Of a stretch of DNA of 46,669 nucleotides, positions 1 to 9,204 are shown piece after piece. Under the pieces are notes generated by a model. The model had not been told where the DNA came from. It searched no databases and saw nothing but the letters and a program-made list of their open reading frames with translations. A program made the position numbers and the translations under genes. The stretch covers positions 1 through 46,669 of the forward strand of contig VHCI01000012.1 in NCBI GenBank assembly GCA_016871775.1, read 5' to 3'. The first letter of the stretch is position 1. Each line of letters starts with the position of its first letter. Origin of the DNA: Verrucomicrobiota bacterium (lineage in GTDB: Bacteria > Verrucomicrobiota > Verrucomicrobiia > Opitutales > Opitutaceae).

Positions 1-227
1 CTCCCGCCGATCCCTGCGTACCCAGCGACCCAATGTCATCCTCCGCTCCATCCCAGTCTGGGCACACATTATGGAGTGTCGGGCGCCCGCCGGCGAATTG
101 ATGCGGCTCAACCGCCTCCGCCTGCGTCACCTCGATTGACGAGGCCTTCCCCTTCCTTTGCCGCCGCTGCCGACGCGCTCGCATCCGCGACGGTCCCCGT
201 GACCGCGTCCGGGTGCGACTTGGCCTT

Positions 228-1031
228 TCAGGCGCCCGGCGGGACCACGCGGCGCAGGGTGTAGGTTTCCCCGCCCGCGAGGTCCGCGGCACCCAAGGTG
301 GGCCAGGGATCCCAGGGCGCGGCGAGGAGCCGGCCGCTGATGCCGTCGCTGCACGGGGAGAGCAGCCATTCGACGCAGTCCAGCGCGCGCGCGAGCGGGG
401 CCGGATCCCCGGCGCGCTGGCGTTGCGCGGCGGCGTACTCCGCGTCCCCCGCGACCGCGGGGCCGAGGGCGAGCACCTCCTCCGTCAACCGCGTGTGGAT
501 CGCGCCGGGGGCGAGGGCGTTGATGTCGAGCGGCCGCCTCGCCTCCTCCGCGGCGATCGTCTCGACGAGCCGCACGACGGCGGTCTTCGCGGCGCCGTAG
601 GCGGAGAAGTTCGGCCGCGGCTTGGTCGCGCCGCCGCCGGAGAAGCACACGACCTTGGCGCGCCGGTCCGCGCGCTCGAGCAGGGGCGCGCAGGCGCGCA
701 GGGCGAAGTAGGTGCCGTCGAGGTTCGCGTGCACGGTGGCGCTCCAGCGCGCGGGATCGGCGGCGAGGGCGCGGCCGATCTCCCCCTGGACGCCGGCGCA
801 GGTGACGAGCGCGTCGAGCCCGCCCCAAGCGGCGGCGATCTCGTCCGCGGCGGCGCGCACCGCGGGCCAGTCGGCGACGTCGGCGCGGGTGGCGCGGAAC
901 CCGGGCCGGGCCGCGGCGAGGTCCGCCTGGTCGGAGCGGGCGAGGCCCCAGACGGCGTGACCGGCGTCGAGCAGCCGGAGGGCGAGGGCACGGCCGATGC
1001 CGGTGCTGGACCCGGTGATCAGAACGCGCAT
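228..1031 (-). CDS. SDR family NAD(P)-dependent oxidoreductase
   Basis: This is a 267-residue short-chain dehydrogenase/reductase of classical length. The N-terminal dinucleotide-binding motif TGSSTGIG lies at residues 6-13, the NAG-like motif (TCAG) at 77-80, and the catalytic set is S131, Y145 and K149 (YGAAK). The fold, a cytoplasmic NAD(P)-dependent oxidation or reduction of a hydroxyl/keto group, is therefore well supported, but the substrate cannot be read from sequence. It is the last gene of a minus-strand run rpoN-ilvB-epimerase-SDR and starts 15 bases after the epimerase stop, so co-transcription is likely. Adjacency to a nucleotide-sugar epimerase makes a sugar or cell-surface polysaccharide role possible, but that is inference. 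No Shine-Dalgarno sequence is seen before the ATG. Confidence 0.9.
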   Translation of the reverse strand: MRVLITGSSTGIGRALALRLLDAGHAVWGLARSDQADLAAARPGFRATRADVADWPAVRAAADEIAAAWGGLDALVTCAGVQGEIGRALAADPARWSATVHANLDGTYFALRACAPLLERADRRAKVVCFSGGGATKPRPNFSAYGAAKTAVVRLVETIAAEEARRPLDINALAPGAIHTRLTEEVLALGPAVAGDAEYAAAQRQRAGDPAPLARALDCVEWLLSPCSDGISGRLLAAPWDPWPTLGAADLAGGETYTLRRVVPPGA

Positions 1032-1046
1032 CGGGGGGGCGGCTGG

Positions 1047-2060
1047 TCAGCGCCGGCTCTCGTAGACCCAGCGGTTGGCCTCCAGCCAGCGCAACGTGCG
1101 GATCACGCCCTGCTCGATGGTGAGGCGCGGCTTCCAGCCGGTGGCCTGGATCCGGCGGGTGTCGAGGAAGATGAACGGGTTGTCGCCGATCCAGCCGCGT
1201 TCGCCGCCGGTGAAGTCGAGCCGGGGCGTGAGGCCCAGCGCGGCGCAGATGAAGCGGATGCTGTCCTTCACCTGCACGAACTCCGGCGTGCCGAGGTTGT
1301 AGACCAGGGTGCGGTGGCGGGCGCCGCGGGCGGTGCCGAGGCGCGCGACGTGGAGGATGGCTTCGACGCAGTCCTGGACGTAGAGGTAGCTCTTGCGCTG
1401 GGAACCGTCGCCGAGCACGCGCAGGTGATCAGGGTGGTCGAGCAGTTGCCGGTAGAAGTCGAAGACGTGCCCGTGCGTGTAGCGCTCGCCGAGGATAGAC
1501 ACGAAGCGGAAGAGGTAGGCCTCGTCGAGTTGGCCGCCCTCGGCGTAGGCGGCGATGAGCCCCTCGCCGGCCGCCTTCGAGGCGCCGTAGAGCGACGTCT
1601 GCACGGGGAAGGCGTCGTCCTCGGGCGTGGGGCGTTCGGGCGTGACGAGGGCCTCACCGTAGACCGAGCCGGTGGAGGAGAAGGCGACGCGGCGCACGCC
1701 GTTGGCGCGCATCGCCTCGAGGACATTGAAGGTCGCGATCGTGTTCTGGTGGAGGTCCTTCTCCGGGTGCGACCAGCCGTCCTTGATGTCGGCGTTGGCG
1801 GCGAGGTGGAACACGAAGTCGGCCCCGGCCATCGCGGCGCGGAGCGCGGGCAGGTCGAGGTTGTCGCCCTCCACGAGACGGAACCCGGGCTGGCGCTGGG
1901 CGCCCTCGAGGAAGCGGCGCTGGCCGGTCGAGAGGTTGTCCCAGCCGGTGACGCGGACCCCGTCGGCCAGCAGGCGGTCGACGAGGGTGGAACCGATGAA
2001 TCCGGCGGCCCCGGTGACAAACGCGTGCCGCAAGGCCGGGGACTGCGGGGCCGCGCTCAC
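1047..2060 (-). CDS. NAD-dependent epimerase/dehydratase (nucleotide-sugar type, extended SDR)
   Basis: This 337-residue extended SDR carries the Rossmann motif G17-x-x-G20-x-x-G23, the HLAA segment at 85-88, a serine/threonine near 129-130 in SSTGSVYG, and the active-site pair Y158/K162 (YGASK). Family knowledge links this pattern to UDP-glucose 4-epimerase, dTDP-glucose 4,6-dehydratase and related nucleotide-sugar enzymes; the exact substrate is not determinable here. The start ATG overlaps the ilvB stop codon by four bases (ATGA), which fixes the start and suggests translational coupling. The downstream partner is a classical SDR. The likely role is cytoplasmic nucleotide-sugar conversion for polysaccharide synthesis, so its tight link to branched-chain amino acid synthesis is odd. 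Confidence 0.9.
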   Translation of the reverse strand: MSAAPQSPALRHAFVTGAAGFIGSTLVDRLLADGVRVTGWDNLSTGQRRFLEGAQRQPGFRLVEGDNLDLPALRAAMAGADFVFHLAANADIKDGWSHPEKDLHQNTIATFNVLEAMRANGVRRVAFSSTGSVYGEALVTPERPTPEDDAFPVQTSLYGASKAAGEGLIAAYAEGGQLDEAYLFRFVSILGERYTHGHVFDFYRQLLDHPDHLRVLGDGSQRKSYLYVQDCVEAILHVARLGTARGARHRTLVYNLGTPEFVQVKDSIRFICAALGLTPRLDFTGGERGWIGDNPFIFLDTRRIQATGWKPRLTIEQGVIRTLRWLEANRWVYESRR

Positions 2061-3835
2061 TTCAGCAGCATATCCTTCACCGTCTTGCCGGCGGGGATCA
2101 TCGGCAGCACGTGCTCGGTGTAGGGGACGATGATGTCGAGGACGTACGGGCCGTCGTGGTCGAGCATCTCCTGGATGGCGGCGCGCAGGTCGCTCTTCTG
2201 GATCACGCGGCGACCCTTGACCCCGAAGCCCTCGGCGATCTTGACGAAGTCCGGGTAGAGGCCGGCGGGATTGTCGGGGCTGCCGACGTCCGACTCGTCA
2301 CCGAGGATGGTGTTGCCGCGGACGCTGCCGTAGAAGCGGTCCTCCCACTGCACGACCATCCCGAGGTGCTGGTTGTTGAGAATCATCGCCTTGGCGGCGA
2401 TGCCCTCGATCTTGCAGGTGGCGAGTTCCTGGACGTTCATCACGAACGAGCCGTCGCCGTCGATGTCGATCACCTGCTTGTCGGGACAGGCGACCTTGGC
2501 GCCCATCGCGGCGGGATAGCCGAAGCCCATCGCGCCGAGGCCGAGGGAGCTGAGGTAGCGGCGAGGCTCGTTGAACCGGTAGAACTGCGCCGCCCACATC
2601 TGGTGCTGGCCAACGCCGGTGGTGATGATGGCGTCGCCTTTCGTCAGCTCGTAAAGCACCTGCACAGCCTCTTGAGGGGCGATGTGGCGGCTCTCCTCGT
2701 AAGCGAAGGGGTGATCCCGTTTCCAGGCACCGACCTGCGCGTGCCACGCGGCGGTGTCGGGCGGGGTGAAGCGGGCAGCGGTGGCCAGCTCGAGTAGGCG
2801 GCCGAGGGCGTACTTCACGTCGCTGACGACCGCGAGGTGGGCGCGCTTGTTCTTGTGGTGCTCGGAGGCGTCGATGTCGATGTGGACGATCTTGGCCTGG
2901 GTGGCGAAGTGCCGCGTGTCGCCGGTGATGCGGTCGTCGAACCGGGCGCCCACGCAGAGGAGCAGATCGCACTGGTCGACCGCCCAGTTGCCGTAGGCCG
3001 CGCCGTGCATTCCGAACCACTGCAGCGAGAGCGGGTGCGACTCAGGGAAGCCGCCGACGCCCATCAGCGTGGTGGCGACCTGCACGTTGGTCTTCTCGGC
3101 GAAGGCCTTCAGCTCCGCGTGGGCCTCAGCGGAAATGATGCCGCCGCCGGCGTAAAGGATGGGCCGCTTCGCCTCGGCGAGGTGGGCGAGGACCTGCTGC
3201 AGCGTCGCGTCGCTAGCGCGCGGCGTCGCGCTGGCGTAGGGGCTGCGGAACTCGACCGCCGCCGGGAATACCGGCTGGAACTTCGCCTGCTGGATGTCTT
3301 TCGGGATATCGATGATGACCGGTCCGGGTCGGCCGCTGCGGGCGAGGTGGAAGGCTTCCTTGAAGATTCGGGGCAGGTCGCGGACGTCCAGCGCGAGGTA
3401 AGAGTGCTTTACGACCGGGAGGGTCATCCCGTAGAAGTCTGTCTCCTGAAACGCCATCTTGCCGATGTACTTCGAGTACACCTGACCGGTGATCGCGACC
3501 AGCGGGATGGAGTCCATAAACGCATCCGCGATGGCGGACACGAGGTTGGTGGCGCCGGGGCCAGAGGTGGCCATGCAGACGCCGACCTTGCCGGTGGCGC
3601 GCGCGTAGCCCTCGGCGGCGAAGGAGCCGCCCTGTTCGTGGCGCGGCAAAATCACGCGGATTTTGTCCGTGCGGGCGAGCGACTGGTGGAGCTCCTGGGA
3701 GGCGCCGCCCGGATACGCGAAGATCACGTCGACCCCCTCCCGGACAAGGCATTCGACCACGCAGTCGGAACCCTTCATCTCGCGGCCGACTTCGGCTTGG
3801 GGAAACGCGGCGGGGGAGGTGTGTTCTTTTTTCAT
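2057..3835 (-). CDS. ilvB: Acetolactate synthase, large (catalytic) subunit
   Basis: This 592-residue protein is full length for acetolactate synthase, which condenses two pyruvates (or pyruvate and 2-oxobutyrate) in the first common step of valine, leucine and isoleucine synthesis using thiamine diphosphate, Mg and FAD. The N-terminal ThDP domain has the catalytic glutamate at E67 in the RHEQGG motif; the central FAD domain follows; the C-terminal ThDP domain has GDG at 460-462 and NNQ at about 487-489, the usual GDG-NN cofactor motif. The C-terminus ([13 protein letters not shown]) is typical of biosynthetic AHAS rather than of other ThDP enzymes. The regulatory small subunit ilvN/ilvH is absent from both sides, where a sugar epimerase follows instead. 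The 97-base leader holds one GC-rich hairpin but no obvious leader peptide. Confidence 0.95.
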   Translation of the reverse strand: MKKEHTSPAAFPQAEVGREMKGSDCVVECLVREGVDVIFAYPGGASQELHQSLARTDKIRVILPRHEQGGSFAAEGYARATGKVGVCMATSGPGATNLVSAIADAFMDSIPLVAITGQVYSKYIGKMAFQETDFYGMTLPVVKHSYLALDVRDLPRIFKEAFHLARSGRPGPVIIDIPKDIQQAKFQPVFPAAVEFRSPYASATPRASDATLQQVLAHLAEAKRPILYAGGGIISAEAHAELKAFAEKTNVQVATTLMGVGGFPESHPLSLQWFGMHGAAYGNWAVDQCDLLLCVGARFDDRITGDTRHFATQAKIVHIDIDASEHHKNKRAHLAVVSDVKYALGRLLELATAARFTPPDTAAWHAQVGAWKRDHPFAYEESRHIAPQEAVQVLYELTKGDAIITTGVGQHQMWAAQFYRFNEPRRYLSSLGLGAMGFGYPAAMGAKVACPDKQVIDIDGDGSFVMNVQELATCKIEGIAAKAMILNNQHLGMVVQWEDRFYGSVRGNTILGDESDVGSPDNPAGLYPDFVKIAEGFGVKGRRVIQKSDLRAAIQEMLDHDGPYVLDIIVPYTEHVLPMIPAGKTVKDMLLK

Positions 3836-3874
3836 AACGGGGGCTGGTCCGGGTCTAATCGGGTAGGAGAAGGA

Positions 3875-3895
3875 GCTTGCCCGGGCGAGGCAAGC
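3875..3895 (-). promoter_or_regulatory. Hairpin in the rpoN-ilvB intergenic gap
   Basis: A perfect 7-base inverted repeat (GCTTGCC/GGCAAGC, loop 3882-3888) lies between the rpoN stop and the ilvB start. No T-run follows on either strand. It could be a weak terminator of rpoN, an ilvB leader structure, or chance in GC-rich DNA. Confidence 0.3.
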
Positions 3896-3932
3896 CCGCG
3901 GAACGCCCGCCGCCCGCGCAGGGCTGGCCAGC

Positions 3933-5429
3933 TCAGCGGTACTCCCGGCGCAGGTTGCTTGGCAGCAAGCCGAGCTCCTCGCGGTACTTCGCCACCGTCC
4001 GCCGGGCGATGGTGATACCCCGCTCCTGCAGCTTGCCCACCAGGTCTTGGTCGCTGAGGGGGCGCGAGACGTCCTCCACGTTGATCAGGTCGGCGATCAT
4101 TTCTTTGACGCTGGTGTTGGACACCGCCGCGCCGCTCTCCGCCTGGTAGCCCGGCGTGAAGAAATACTTGAGCTCGAACACCCCGTGCGGGGTCTGGGCG
4201 TATTTGTTGGCGATTGCCCGGCTGACGGTGGTCTCGTGCACGCCCACCACGGACGCGACCTGCGTCATTGTCAGCGGCTTCAGCGCCGAGACGCCTCGCT
4301 CGAAGAAGTCCCGCTGCACGTTGATGATCTCACGCGCGATGCGCTCGATTGTCCGCTGGCGCTGCTCGATCGAGTCGATGAGGAACTTGCCGGAGCGGAT
4401 GCGCTCGCGGACGTACTCGCGTTCGCGCTTGGAGAGGGTGCCCCGCGCGATCATCTCGCGGTAGGCGCCTGAGATACGCAGTCGCGGGATGTAGTCGCTG
4501 TTGAGGACGATCTTCCAGTCGTCGCCGTCGCGCTCGATGATCACGTCCGGGACGACCGCGCGGTTGCTGTCGTCCGCGAAGCGCCGGCCCGGGGCCGGGT
4601 CCAGCTTGCCGATCTCCTCGATCGCGTCCTGCACCTCCTCCGGGTCCGCGCCCAAACGCCGCGCGAGATCCGGGATGCGCCGGCGGGTGAGGAGCTCGAA
4701 GTGTTCGGCGATGATGCGATGCGCGAGAGTGCCGGAGCGGCCCTTCGCCGCAAGTTGTTGGAGGAGGCAACCCGCGAGGTCCTGCGCGCCGATGCCGGGG
4801 GGATCAAAGGTCCGCAGGGCCGCGACCGCCGCCTGCACCGCGGCAAGGGGCAGGCCCGTCTGTAGGGCGATGTCGGGCGGGGACTGGGTCAGGAAGCCGG
4901 CGTCGCCGAGGCAGCCTACGAGGTGCCGCATCGCCTCCATTTCCGGGGACGCGAGGTCCGCGAGCTCCGCTTGGCGTAGCAGGTGCTCCTGCAGGGAGGT
5001 CTCACTGACAAGGGAGTCGAACAGGTGCTGGCGCCGTTCCGCGTCCTCGGGGGTCGCCGGCTGGGCGCCGCCGATGTTCGCCATATGGTCCCGCCAGTCC
5101 TCGTCGAGCTTGCCGAGGATCTCGAACTCTCGGTCTTTGGAGAAATCCAGCTCGTCCCGGCGCGGTTCGCCCTCGCCCGCGTCCACGGGGCGTTCGCCGG
5201 GGTCGTCCTCGCCGGCGGCCTCGGGGGCGTCCGATGCCGCGTCGAGACTCACGCCGTCGAGGGGCAGTTCCTCGAGGGTGGGGTTGGCCTGCAGCTCCTC
5301 TTGGATCACCGCCCGCAGGTCGAGGGCGGCGACCTGGAGGATCTTCAACGACTGGCGCAGCTGCGGCGCCAGGACCTGGGTCTGGGTCTGGCGCTGGCGC
5401 AGTTCGTTGCTGAAGGCGGCTCCACTCAT
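3933..5429 (-). CDS. rpoN: RNA polymerase sigma-54 factor
   Basis: This 498-residue protein has the complete sigma-54 layout. There is a glutamine/leucine-rich activator-interaction region I (Q-rich residues in roughly the first 50), an acidic region II (about 55-105), the core-binding domain, a helix-turn-helix segment in the C-terminal third, and the RpoN box [10 protein letters not shown] at about 475-484, followed by a short basic tail. It directs RNA polymerase to -24/-12 promoters and needs an AAA+ enhancer-binding protein, none of which is encoded in this window. The start at 5429 is chosen because region I begins there. A longer in-frame extension to 5534 would overlap the upstream kinase fragment and adds non-conserved sequence. 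The next gene downstream is ilvB. Confidence 0.94.
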   Translation of the reverse strand: MSGAAFSNELRQRQTQTQVLAPQLRQSLKILQVAALDLRAVIQEELQANPTLEELPLDGVSLDAASDAPEAAGEDDPGERPVDAGEGEPRRDELDFSKDREFEILGKLDEDWRDHMANIGGAQPATPEDAERRQHLFDSLVSETSLQEHLLRQAELADLASPEMEAMRHLVGCLGDAGFLTQSPPDIALQTGLPLAAVQAAVAALRTFDPPGIGAQDLAGCLLQQLAAKGRSGTLAHRIIAEHFELLTRRRIPDLARRLGADPEEVQDAIEEIGKLDPAPGRRFADDSNRAVVPDVIIERDGDDWKIVLNSDYIPRLRISGAYREMIARGTLSKREREYVRERIRSGKFLIDSIEQRQRTIERIAREIINVQRDFFERGVSALKPLTMTQVASVVGVHETTVSRAIANKYAQTPHGVFELKYFFTPGYQAESGAAVSNTSVKEMIADLINVEDVSRPLSDQDLVGKLQERGITIARRTVAKYREELGLLPSNLRREYR

Positions 5430-5445
5430 GCGTTCAGGGCGGCCG

Positions 5446-5817
5446 TTATGATCGGGCGCCGGCCGCCGCAGGCACCGGGGGGCCTGCCCCGCGGTGACGG
5501 TCCGGGAACTGCTCGAGGCTGAGGCCGCGGACAAATTCCATCACCATGAAGTACTGTCCGCCGGCGGGGCCGAGATGGTAGGTCTGGATAATGTTTGGAT
5601 GGATGAGGTCGGCCCCCAGCCAGGCCTCGCCGATGAAGTCGTTTTGGAAGTCTTCAAGCGCGGAGTGATTCTCGCGGATAACATTGAATGAAAATACTTT
5701 GCGGACATAGCCGGCACCCAGCGGCCGCGCTTCATAGACGACCCCCATCCCGCCCTTGGCGATCTTGCGCGTGAGCTTAGAGCGCAGGTGGTCGAAGAGG
5801 TGTGGGAGATCCGCCAT
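5446..5817 (-). pseudogene. Truncated Ser/Thr protein kinase N-lobe
   Basis: This 123-residue ORF aligns by eye only with the N-lobe of a bacterial Hanks-type kinase. It has a glycine-rich loop KGGMGVVYEA (21-30), a helix-C-like GEAWLGADLIHPNIIQTYHL segment, and a hinge MVMEFVRGLSLEQF. The ORF stops about 15 residues later, so the catalytic loop (HRD), DFG and the whole C-lobe are missing. The strand-3 VAIK lysine is also not visible; that segment reads KVFSFNVI, with N or F where K is expected. A functional kinase is therefore very unlikely, and it is best read as a remnant. It ends 16 bases before the rpoN start, so a deletion that joined a broken kinase to rpoN is plausible. Alternatively it is a small non-catalytic kinase-fold protein. 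Confidence 0.75.
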
Positions 5818-5930
5818 CGCCGTCAGTCAACGCCCCGCGCAAAAGCGTGGCAAGAGTCGAGACGCGAAACCGGCCTGAAAACTGCTGGGCGGGGGTTTGA
5901 CAGGTGCGCGCCCGGGCCCACGGTCGGGTC

Positions 5931-6248
5931 ATGATTACGTTGACGGCCCGCGCGGCCCGGCAGGTGCGGACGATGCAGGCGGAGCTCAATGACCCGGCCA
6001 AACAGCTGCGGGTGCTGGTGGAGACCGGGGGCTGCTCTGGCTTCCAGTACGGGATGTCGTTCGACGAGCCTAAGGCCGACGATGCCCGCTGCGAAAGCGA
6101 GGGTGTGGCGGTGCTGATCGACCCCACCAGCCTCGCGTACCTTTCCGGTTCGACGATTGATTTCGACGACGGCCTGCACGGCAAGGGCTTCGACATCCGC
6201 AATCCGAACGCGCAGAGCACCTGCGGCTGCGGCAAGTCATTCGCCTGA
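5931..6248 (+). CDS. Iron-sulfur cluster assembly/insertion protein, HesB/IscA/ErpA family
   Basis: This 105-residue protein has the three conserved cysteines of A-type Fe-S carriers: C35 in GGCSGFQY and C98/C100 in the C-terminal CGCG motif. These bind or transfer a [2Fe-2S]/[4Fe-4S] cluster to apoproteins in the cytoplasm. Length and motif spacing are normal. The ATG at 5931 is chosen because family members begin with a short ITLT-type strand there; a start at 5904 adds nine unconserved residues. It is divergent from the kinase fragment and stands alone, with no isc or suf genes beside it, which fits ErpA-like dispersed copies. IscA, ErpA and SufA cannot be separated safely without alignment. 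Confidence 0.93.
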   Translation: MITLTARAARQVRTMQAELNDPAKQLRVLVETGGCSGFQYGMSFDEPKADDARCESEGVAVLIDPTSLAYLSGSTIDFDDGLHGKGFDIRNPNAQSTCGCGKSFA

Positions 6249-6299
6249 ATCCCGGCCGGATCCCTGCCGGCCCGCCCAACCCCGCGACCCCGTCCGTGC

Positions 6300-7829
6300 T
6301 TGAGTGCCCCCCCTTCCCCGGTCCGTAGCGCCGCTGAGCCCCTATCCGGCCCCGGTCTGCGCCAGCTCTGCGGCTGGATCCTCGGCCCCGGGGCGCTGAT
6401 TCTGACGCTGGTGTTGCCACCGCCGCCAGGCCTGAGCGCCGAGGGCTGGCGGACCGCTGGCGCCGCTCTGCTGATGGCGATCTTCTGGATCTGCGAATCG
6501 GTGCCGATCCCGGTCACCGCCCTGCTGCCGCTGATCCTGTTCCCGGCGCTCGGCCTCGGGGACATCCGCGAAACGGCGGCGCCGTTCGCGAACCCGGTCA
6601 TCTACCTTTTCCTCGGCGGGTTCCTCATCGCGCTGGCGATGCAGCGTTGGAATCTCCACCGGCGCGTGGCGATCAACCTGATCGGTGTGCTGGGCACGCG
6701 GCCGGACCGCCTAGTTGGCGGGTTCCTGCTCGCCTCGGCCGCGGTCAGCATGTGGGTAAGCAACACGGCCACCGCGCTGATGATGCTGCCGATCGCGATC
6801 TCGATCGTGCAGCTGCTGCCGCGGGACGGCGGGGGGATCGCGGCGGGCAACCGGAACTTCTCGACCGCGCTGCTGCTCGCGGTGGCCTACGGCGCCACGA
6901 CGGGCGGGATGGCCACGCTGATCGGCACGCCACCCAATGCCCTGCTCGCGGCCTACGTCGCCAAGTCCTACGGGCTCACTCTCGGCTTCGGCCAGTGGAT
7001 GCTCCTCGGCGTGCCGGTGATGCTGGTTACGCTCCCGGTGGTATACCTGATCCTGACCCGGGTGAGCTTCCGGCTCGAGCGGGGCGAGATCCCCGGGCTG
7101 GCCGAGCACCTGCGGTCCGCGCGCGCGGAACTGGGTCCGTGGTCGCGCGGGGAGATCGGCGTGCTCTGGGTGTTCGTCCTGACGGCGCTCGCGTGGATCT
7201 TCCAGCCGCTGCTGGCCAGCTTGCTGCCGCTGCTCTCGGACACCACGATCGCGATCGCGGGCGGCCTTGCCCTCTTCTTTATCCCGGTGAACCCGCGGCG
7301 CGGCGAGTTCCTGATGGATTGGGAGTCGACCAAGGGCCTGCCGTGGGACGTCCTGCTGCTGTTCGGCGGCGGCCTGAGCCTCGCGGGCAACATCGAGAAG
7401 CACGGGCTTTCCCGGTATCTGGGTGACCTCTGCGCTGGACTCGGCGGCATCCCGACCATCGCCCTCGTCTGCGTAGTGTGCTTCGGGATCCTGATGCTCA
7501 CCGAGCTCACGAGCAACACGGCCACCGCCGCGACGTTTTTGCCGATCGTGGCGGCCCTCGCGTTGAGCCTGGGTCAGAACCCGCTGCTGTTCCTCATCCC
7601 CACGGCCCTGGCCGCCAACTGCTCCTATATGTTGCCGGTCGGCACGCCGCCCAACGCGATCGTGTTCGGCAGTGGCCACGTCACCCTCCCGCAGATGGCG
7701 CGCGCCGGGATGTGGCTGAACGTCCTGCTGGTGCCCATCCTCGTCGGCCTCGTGCTCCTGCTCGGGCGCGTGGTCTTTGACGTGGAACTCGGGGTGGTGC
7801 CCGCTTGGGCCCGGCCGGCCGCGGGCTGA
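6300..7829 (+). CDS. SLC13 (DASS/INDY-type) sodium:anion symporter
   Basis: This roughly 509-residue, strongly hydrophobic inner-membrane protein has the paired SNT signatures of the divalent anion:sodium symporter family: SNTATALMMLP in the first half and SNTATAATFLP in the second. There are matching GTPPNA motifs (IGTPPNALLA and VGTPPNAIVF) that form the Na and substrate sites in VcINDY. Substrate is probably a C4-dicarboxylate or similar anion by family. The best start is a TTG at 6300; the first ATG in frame (6474) would cut into the first membrane segments. No Shine-Dalgarno sequence is visible. A short hairpin and T-run overlap the stop codon. Confidence 0.92.
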   Translation: MSAPPSPVRSAAEPLSGPGLRQLCGWILGPGALILTLVLPPPPGLSAEGWRTAGAALLMAIFWICESVPIPVTALLPLILFPALGLGDIRETAAPFANPVIYLFLGGFLIALAMQRWNLHRRVAINLIGVLGTRPDRLVGGFLLASAAVSMWVSNTATALMMLPIAISIVQLLPRDGGGIAAGNRNFSTALLLAVAYGATTGGMATLIGTPPNALLAAYVAKSYGLTLGFGQWMLLGVPVMLVTLPVVYLILTRVSFRLERGEIPGLAEHLRSARAELGPWSRGEIGVLWVFVLTALAWIFQPLLASLLPLLSDTTIAIAGGLALFFIPVNPRRGEFLMDWESTKGLPWDVLLLFGGGLSLAGNIEKHGLSRYLGDLCAGLGGIPTIALVCVVCFGILMLTELTSNTATAATFLPIVAALALSLGQNPLLFLIPTALAANCSYMLPVGTPPNAIVFGSGHVTLPQMARAGMWLNVLLVPILVGLVLLLGRVVFDVELGVVPAWARPAAG

Positions 7830-7844
7830 CCCGCCGGGTTTTTT
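7821..7844 (+). terminator. Possible rho-independent terminator of the SLC13 gene
   Basis: A 5-base stem GCGGG/CCCGC with loop CTGA contains the stop codon and is followed, after CGGG, by six T. The stem is short for a strong terminator. Confidence 0.4.
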
Positions 7845-7920
7845 CCTCGCCGCCGGGCTCCCGCGCGGTGTGCTGAAGAAGCCCCGTTTTCCCCCCGCCG
7901 GCGCCGGCACCCCGACCCTG

Positions 7921-9192
7921 ATGAATCGCCGCCGCTTCCTGCTCCAGTCCCTCGGGGCCTCGCTCGCCCTGCCCGCGCTCCCCTCGCTGATGGCCCGCGC
8001 CGCCGACGGCGGTTCCGCCCTTCGGACTTCGAAGGGGGCCGGCACCGGCGCGCGCCGGTTCGTCGCGATCGGCAACCTGCTGGGCTTCCAGACCAAGCAC
8101 CTTTTCCCCGCCACGCCGGGCTCCGCGTACGAGTCGACCCGCTTGCTCGCGCCGCTCGACGAGAACCGCCGGCACCTCACCCTCTACCGCGGCCTCGACC
8201 ACGGCGTGAAGGGTGGCCACTTCGCGGTCCATTCCTTCCTCTCCGGCGTCCTCAACTCCGAGGCCCAGAACCGCCCCGCGGGCAACGTCACGCTCGACCA
8301 GTATATGGCCGGGGAGATCGGCCCCGAGACGCGCTTCGGCTCGCTCACCGTCGGCTCCGAGGGCGGCATCCACGGCGGCTGCCAGCTCTCGTGGACCAAG
8401 GCCGGGGTGCGCGTGCCGCCCATCTCGGGCCCGGCCGAGCTGTTCGACCGCCTCTTCGTCGAGGACGCCCCCGACTGCCGCTCGCGCCGGCAGGGCGAGC
8501 ACCGCCTCCAGGCCTCCATCCTCGACGCCGTGCGGGAGGATGCGGGCCGCCTCGCCCGGAGGGTTGACCGCGAGGACCGGGCGAAGCTGGACGAGTATTT
8601 CACCTCCGTGCGCGAGGTGGAGCTGCGGCTCCAGCTGCGGCAGCGCTGGGCCAGCCAGCCCAAGCCAGCGGCGCCCCTCGAGCGGCCCGTGAACCGCAAC
8701 AAGGTAGAGGACCTCCCGCTGCTGTACGAGCTGATCGCCCTCGCCCTGCACACGGATTCCACCCGGATCGCGACGCTTGAGATCGGCGGCGACTTCCTCC
8801 CGCAGAATCTCGGTATCGACAAGTCGTACCACGGCCTCTCCCACCACGGGAACGACGAGTCCGCGATCCAGCACCTGCTGACGCTGGAGACCTACCAGAT
8901 CGTCCAGTTCAACCGCTTCCTCACGCGCCTCGCCGGACTGCGGGACGGCGGTGGCTCCCTGCTGGACGCCACCACGGTCCTGTTCGGCAGCGGCATCGGC
9001 GACGCCAACACGCACAAGAACTCGGACCTGCCGGTGATACTCGCCGGCGGCGGCTACCGGCACGGCGAGTTCAAGCGCCTGCCCGCCAGCGGTCCCGGCA
9101 AGATTCCGCTTTGCAATCTTTTCGTCGACATCGCCCAGCGGATGGGGCTCGAGACCGGCGCCTTCGGCACCAGCACGGGCCGATTCGCCTGA
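7921..9192 (+). CDS. DUF1552 domain-containing protein (secreted, Tat-like signal)
   Basis: This 423-residue protein begins with an RRRF twin-arginine-like motif and a hydrophobic stretch ending in ARA near residue 26, so export by Tat is likely. The body matches DUF1552 as I know it from Planctomycetes and Verrucomicrobia: a segment LDRGLDH-like (RGLDHGVKGGHFAVHSFLSG) and a C-terminal VLFGSGIGDANTHKNSDLPV. The C-terminal part recalls DUF1501/sulfatase-like periplasmic proteins. No function is established. It precedes a DUF1592-type cytochrome, and the two families are known to co-occur, so they probably form one periplasmic system. The start at 7921 is chosen for the signal; the longer upstream extension is antisense-like filler. 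Confidence 0.9.
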   Translation: MNRRRFLLQSLGASLALPALPSLMARAADGGSALRTSKGAGTGARRFVAIGNLLGFQTKHLFPATPGSAYESTRLLAPLDENRRHLTLYRGLDHGVKGGHFAVHSFLSGVLNSEAQNRPAGNVTLDQYMAGEIGPETRFGSLTVGSEGGIHGGCQLSWTKAGVRVPPISGPAELFDRLFVEDAPDCRSRRQGEHRLQASILDAVREDAGRLARRVDREDRAKLDEYFTSVREVELRLQLRQRWASQPKPAAPLERPVNRNKVEDLPLLYELIALALHTDSTRIATLEIGGDFLPQNLGIDKSYHGLSHHGNDESAIQHLLTLETYQIVQFNRFLTRLAGLRDGGGSLLDATTVLFGSGIGDANTHKNSDLPVILAGGGYRHGEFKRLPASGPGKIPLCNLFVDIAQRMGLETGAFGTSTGRFA

Positions 9193-9204
9193 GGAGGGGC
9201 TCCG

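Noticed and set aside
76-264. 62-codon plus-strand ORF at the left edge
   Set aside because: Low-complexity Pro/Ala translation, no ribosome site and no recognisable family; the left 227 bases show no supported gene.
213-2123. Long plus-strand open frame (636 codons) antisense to the SDR and epimerase
   Set aside because: High GC leaves few stops; the frame crosses two well-supported genes and shows no domain or signal. Same logic for other long antisense frames at 6711-8180, 7681-9351 and 31551-32996.
5430-5534. Longer rpoN start at 5534
   Set aside because: Adds 35 non-conserved residues and overlaps the kinase fragment; region I begins at 5429.
5897-5930. TTGACA -35-like hexamer before the Fe-S protein gene
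   Set aside because: The start codon is only 28 bases away, leaving no room for a normal -10 box and leader; no matching -10 seen.
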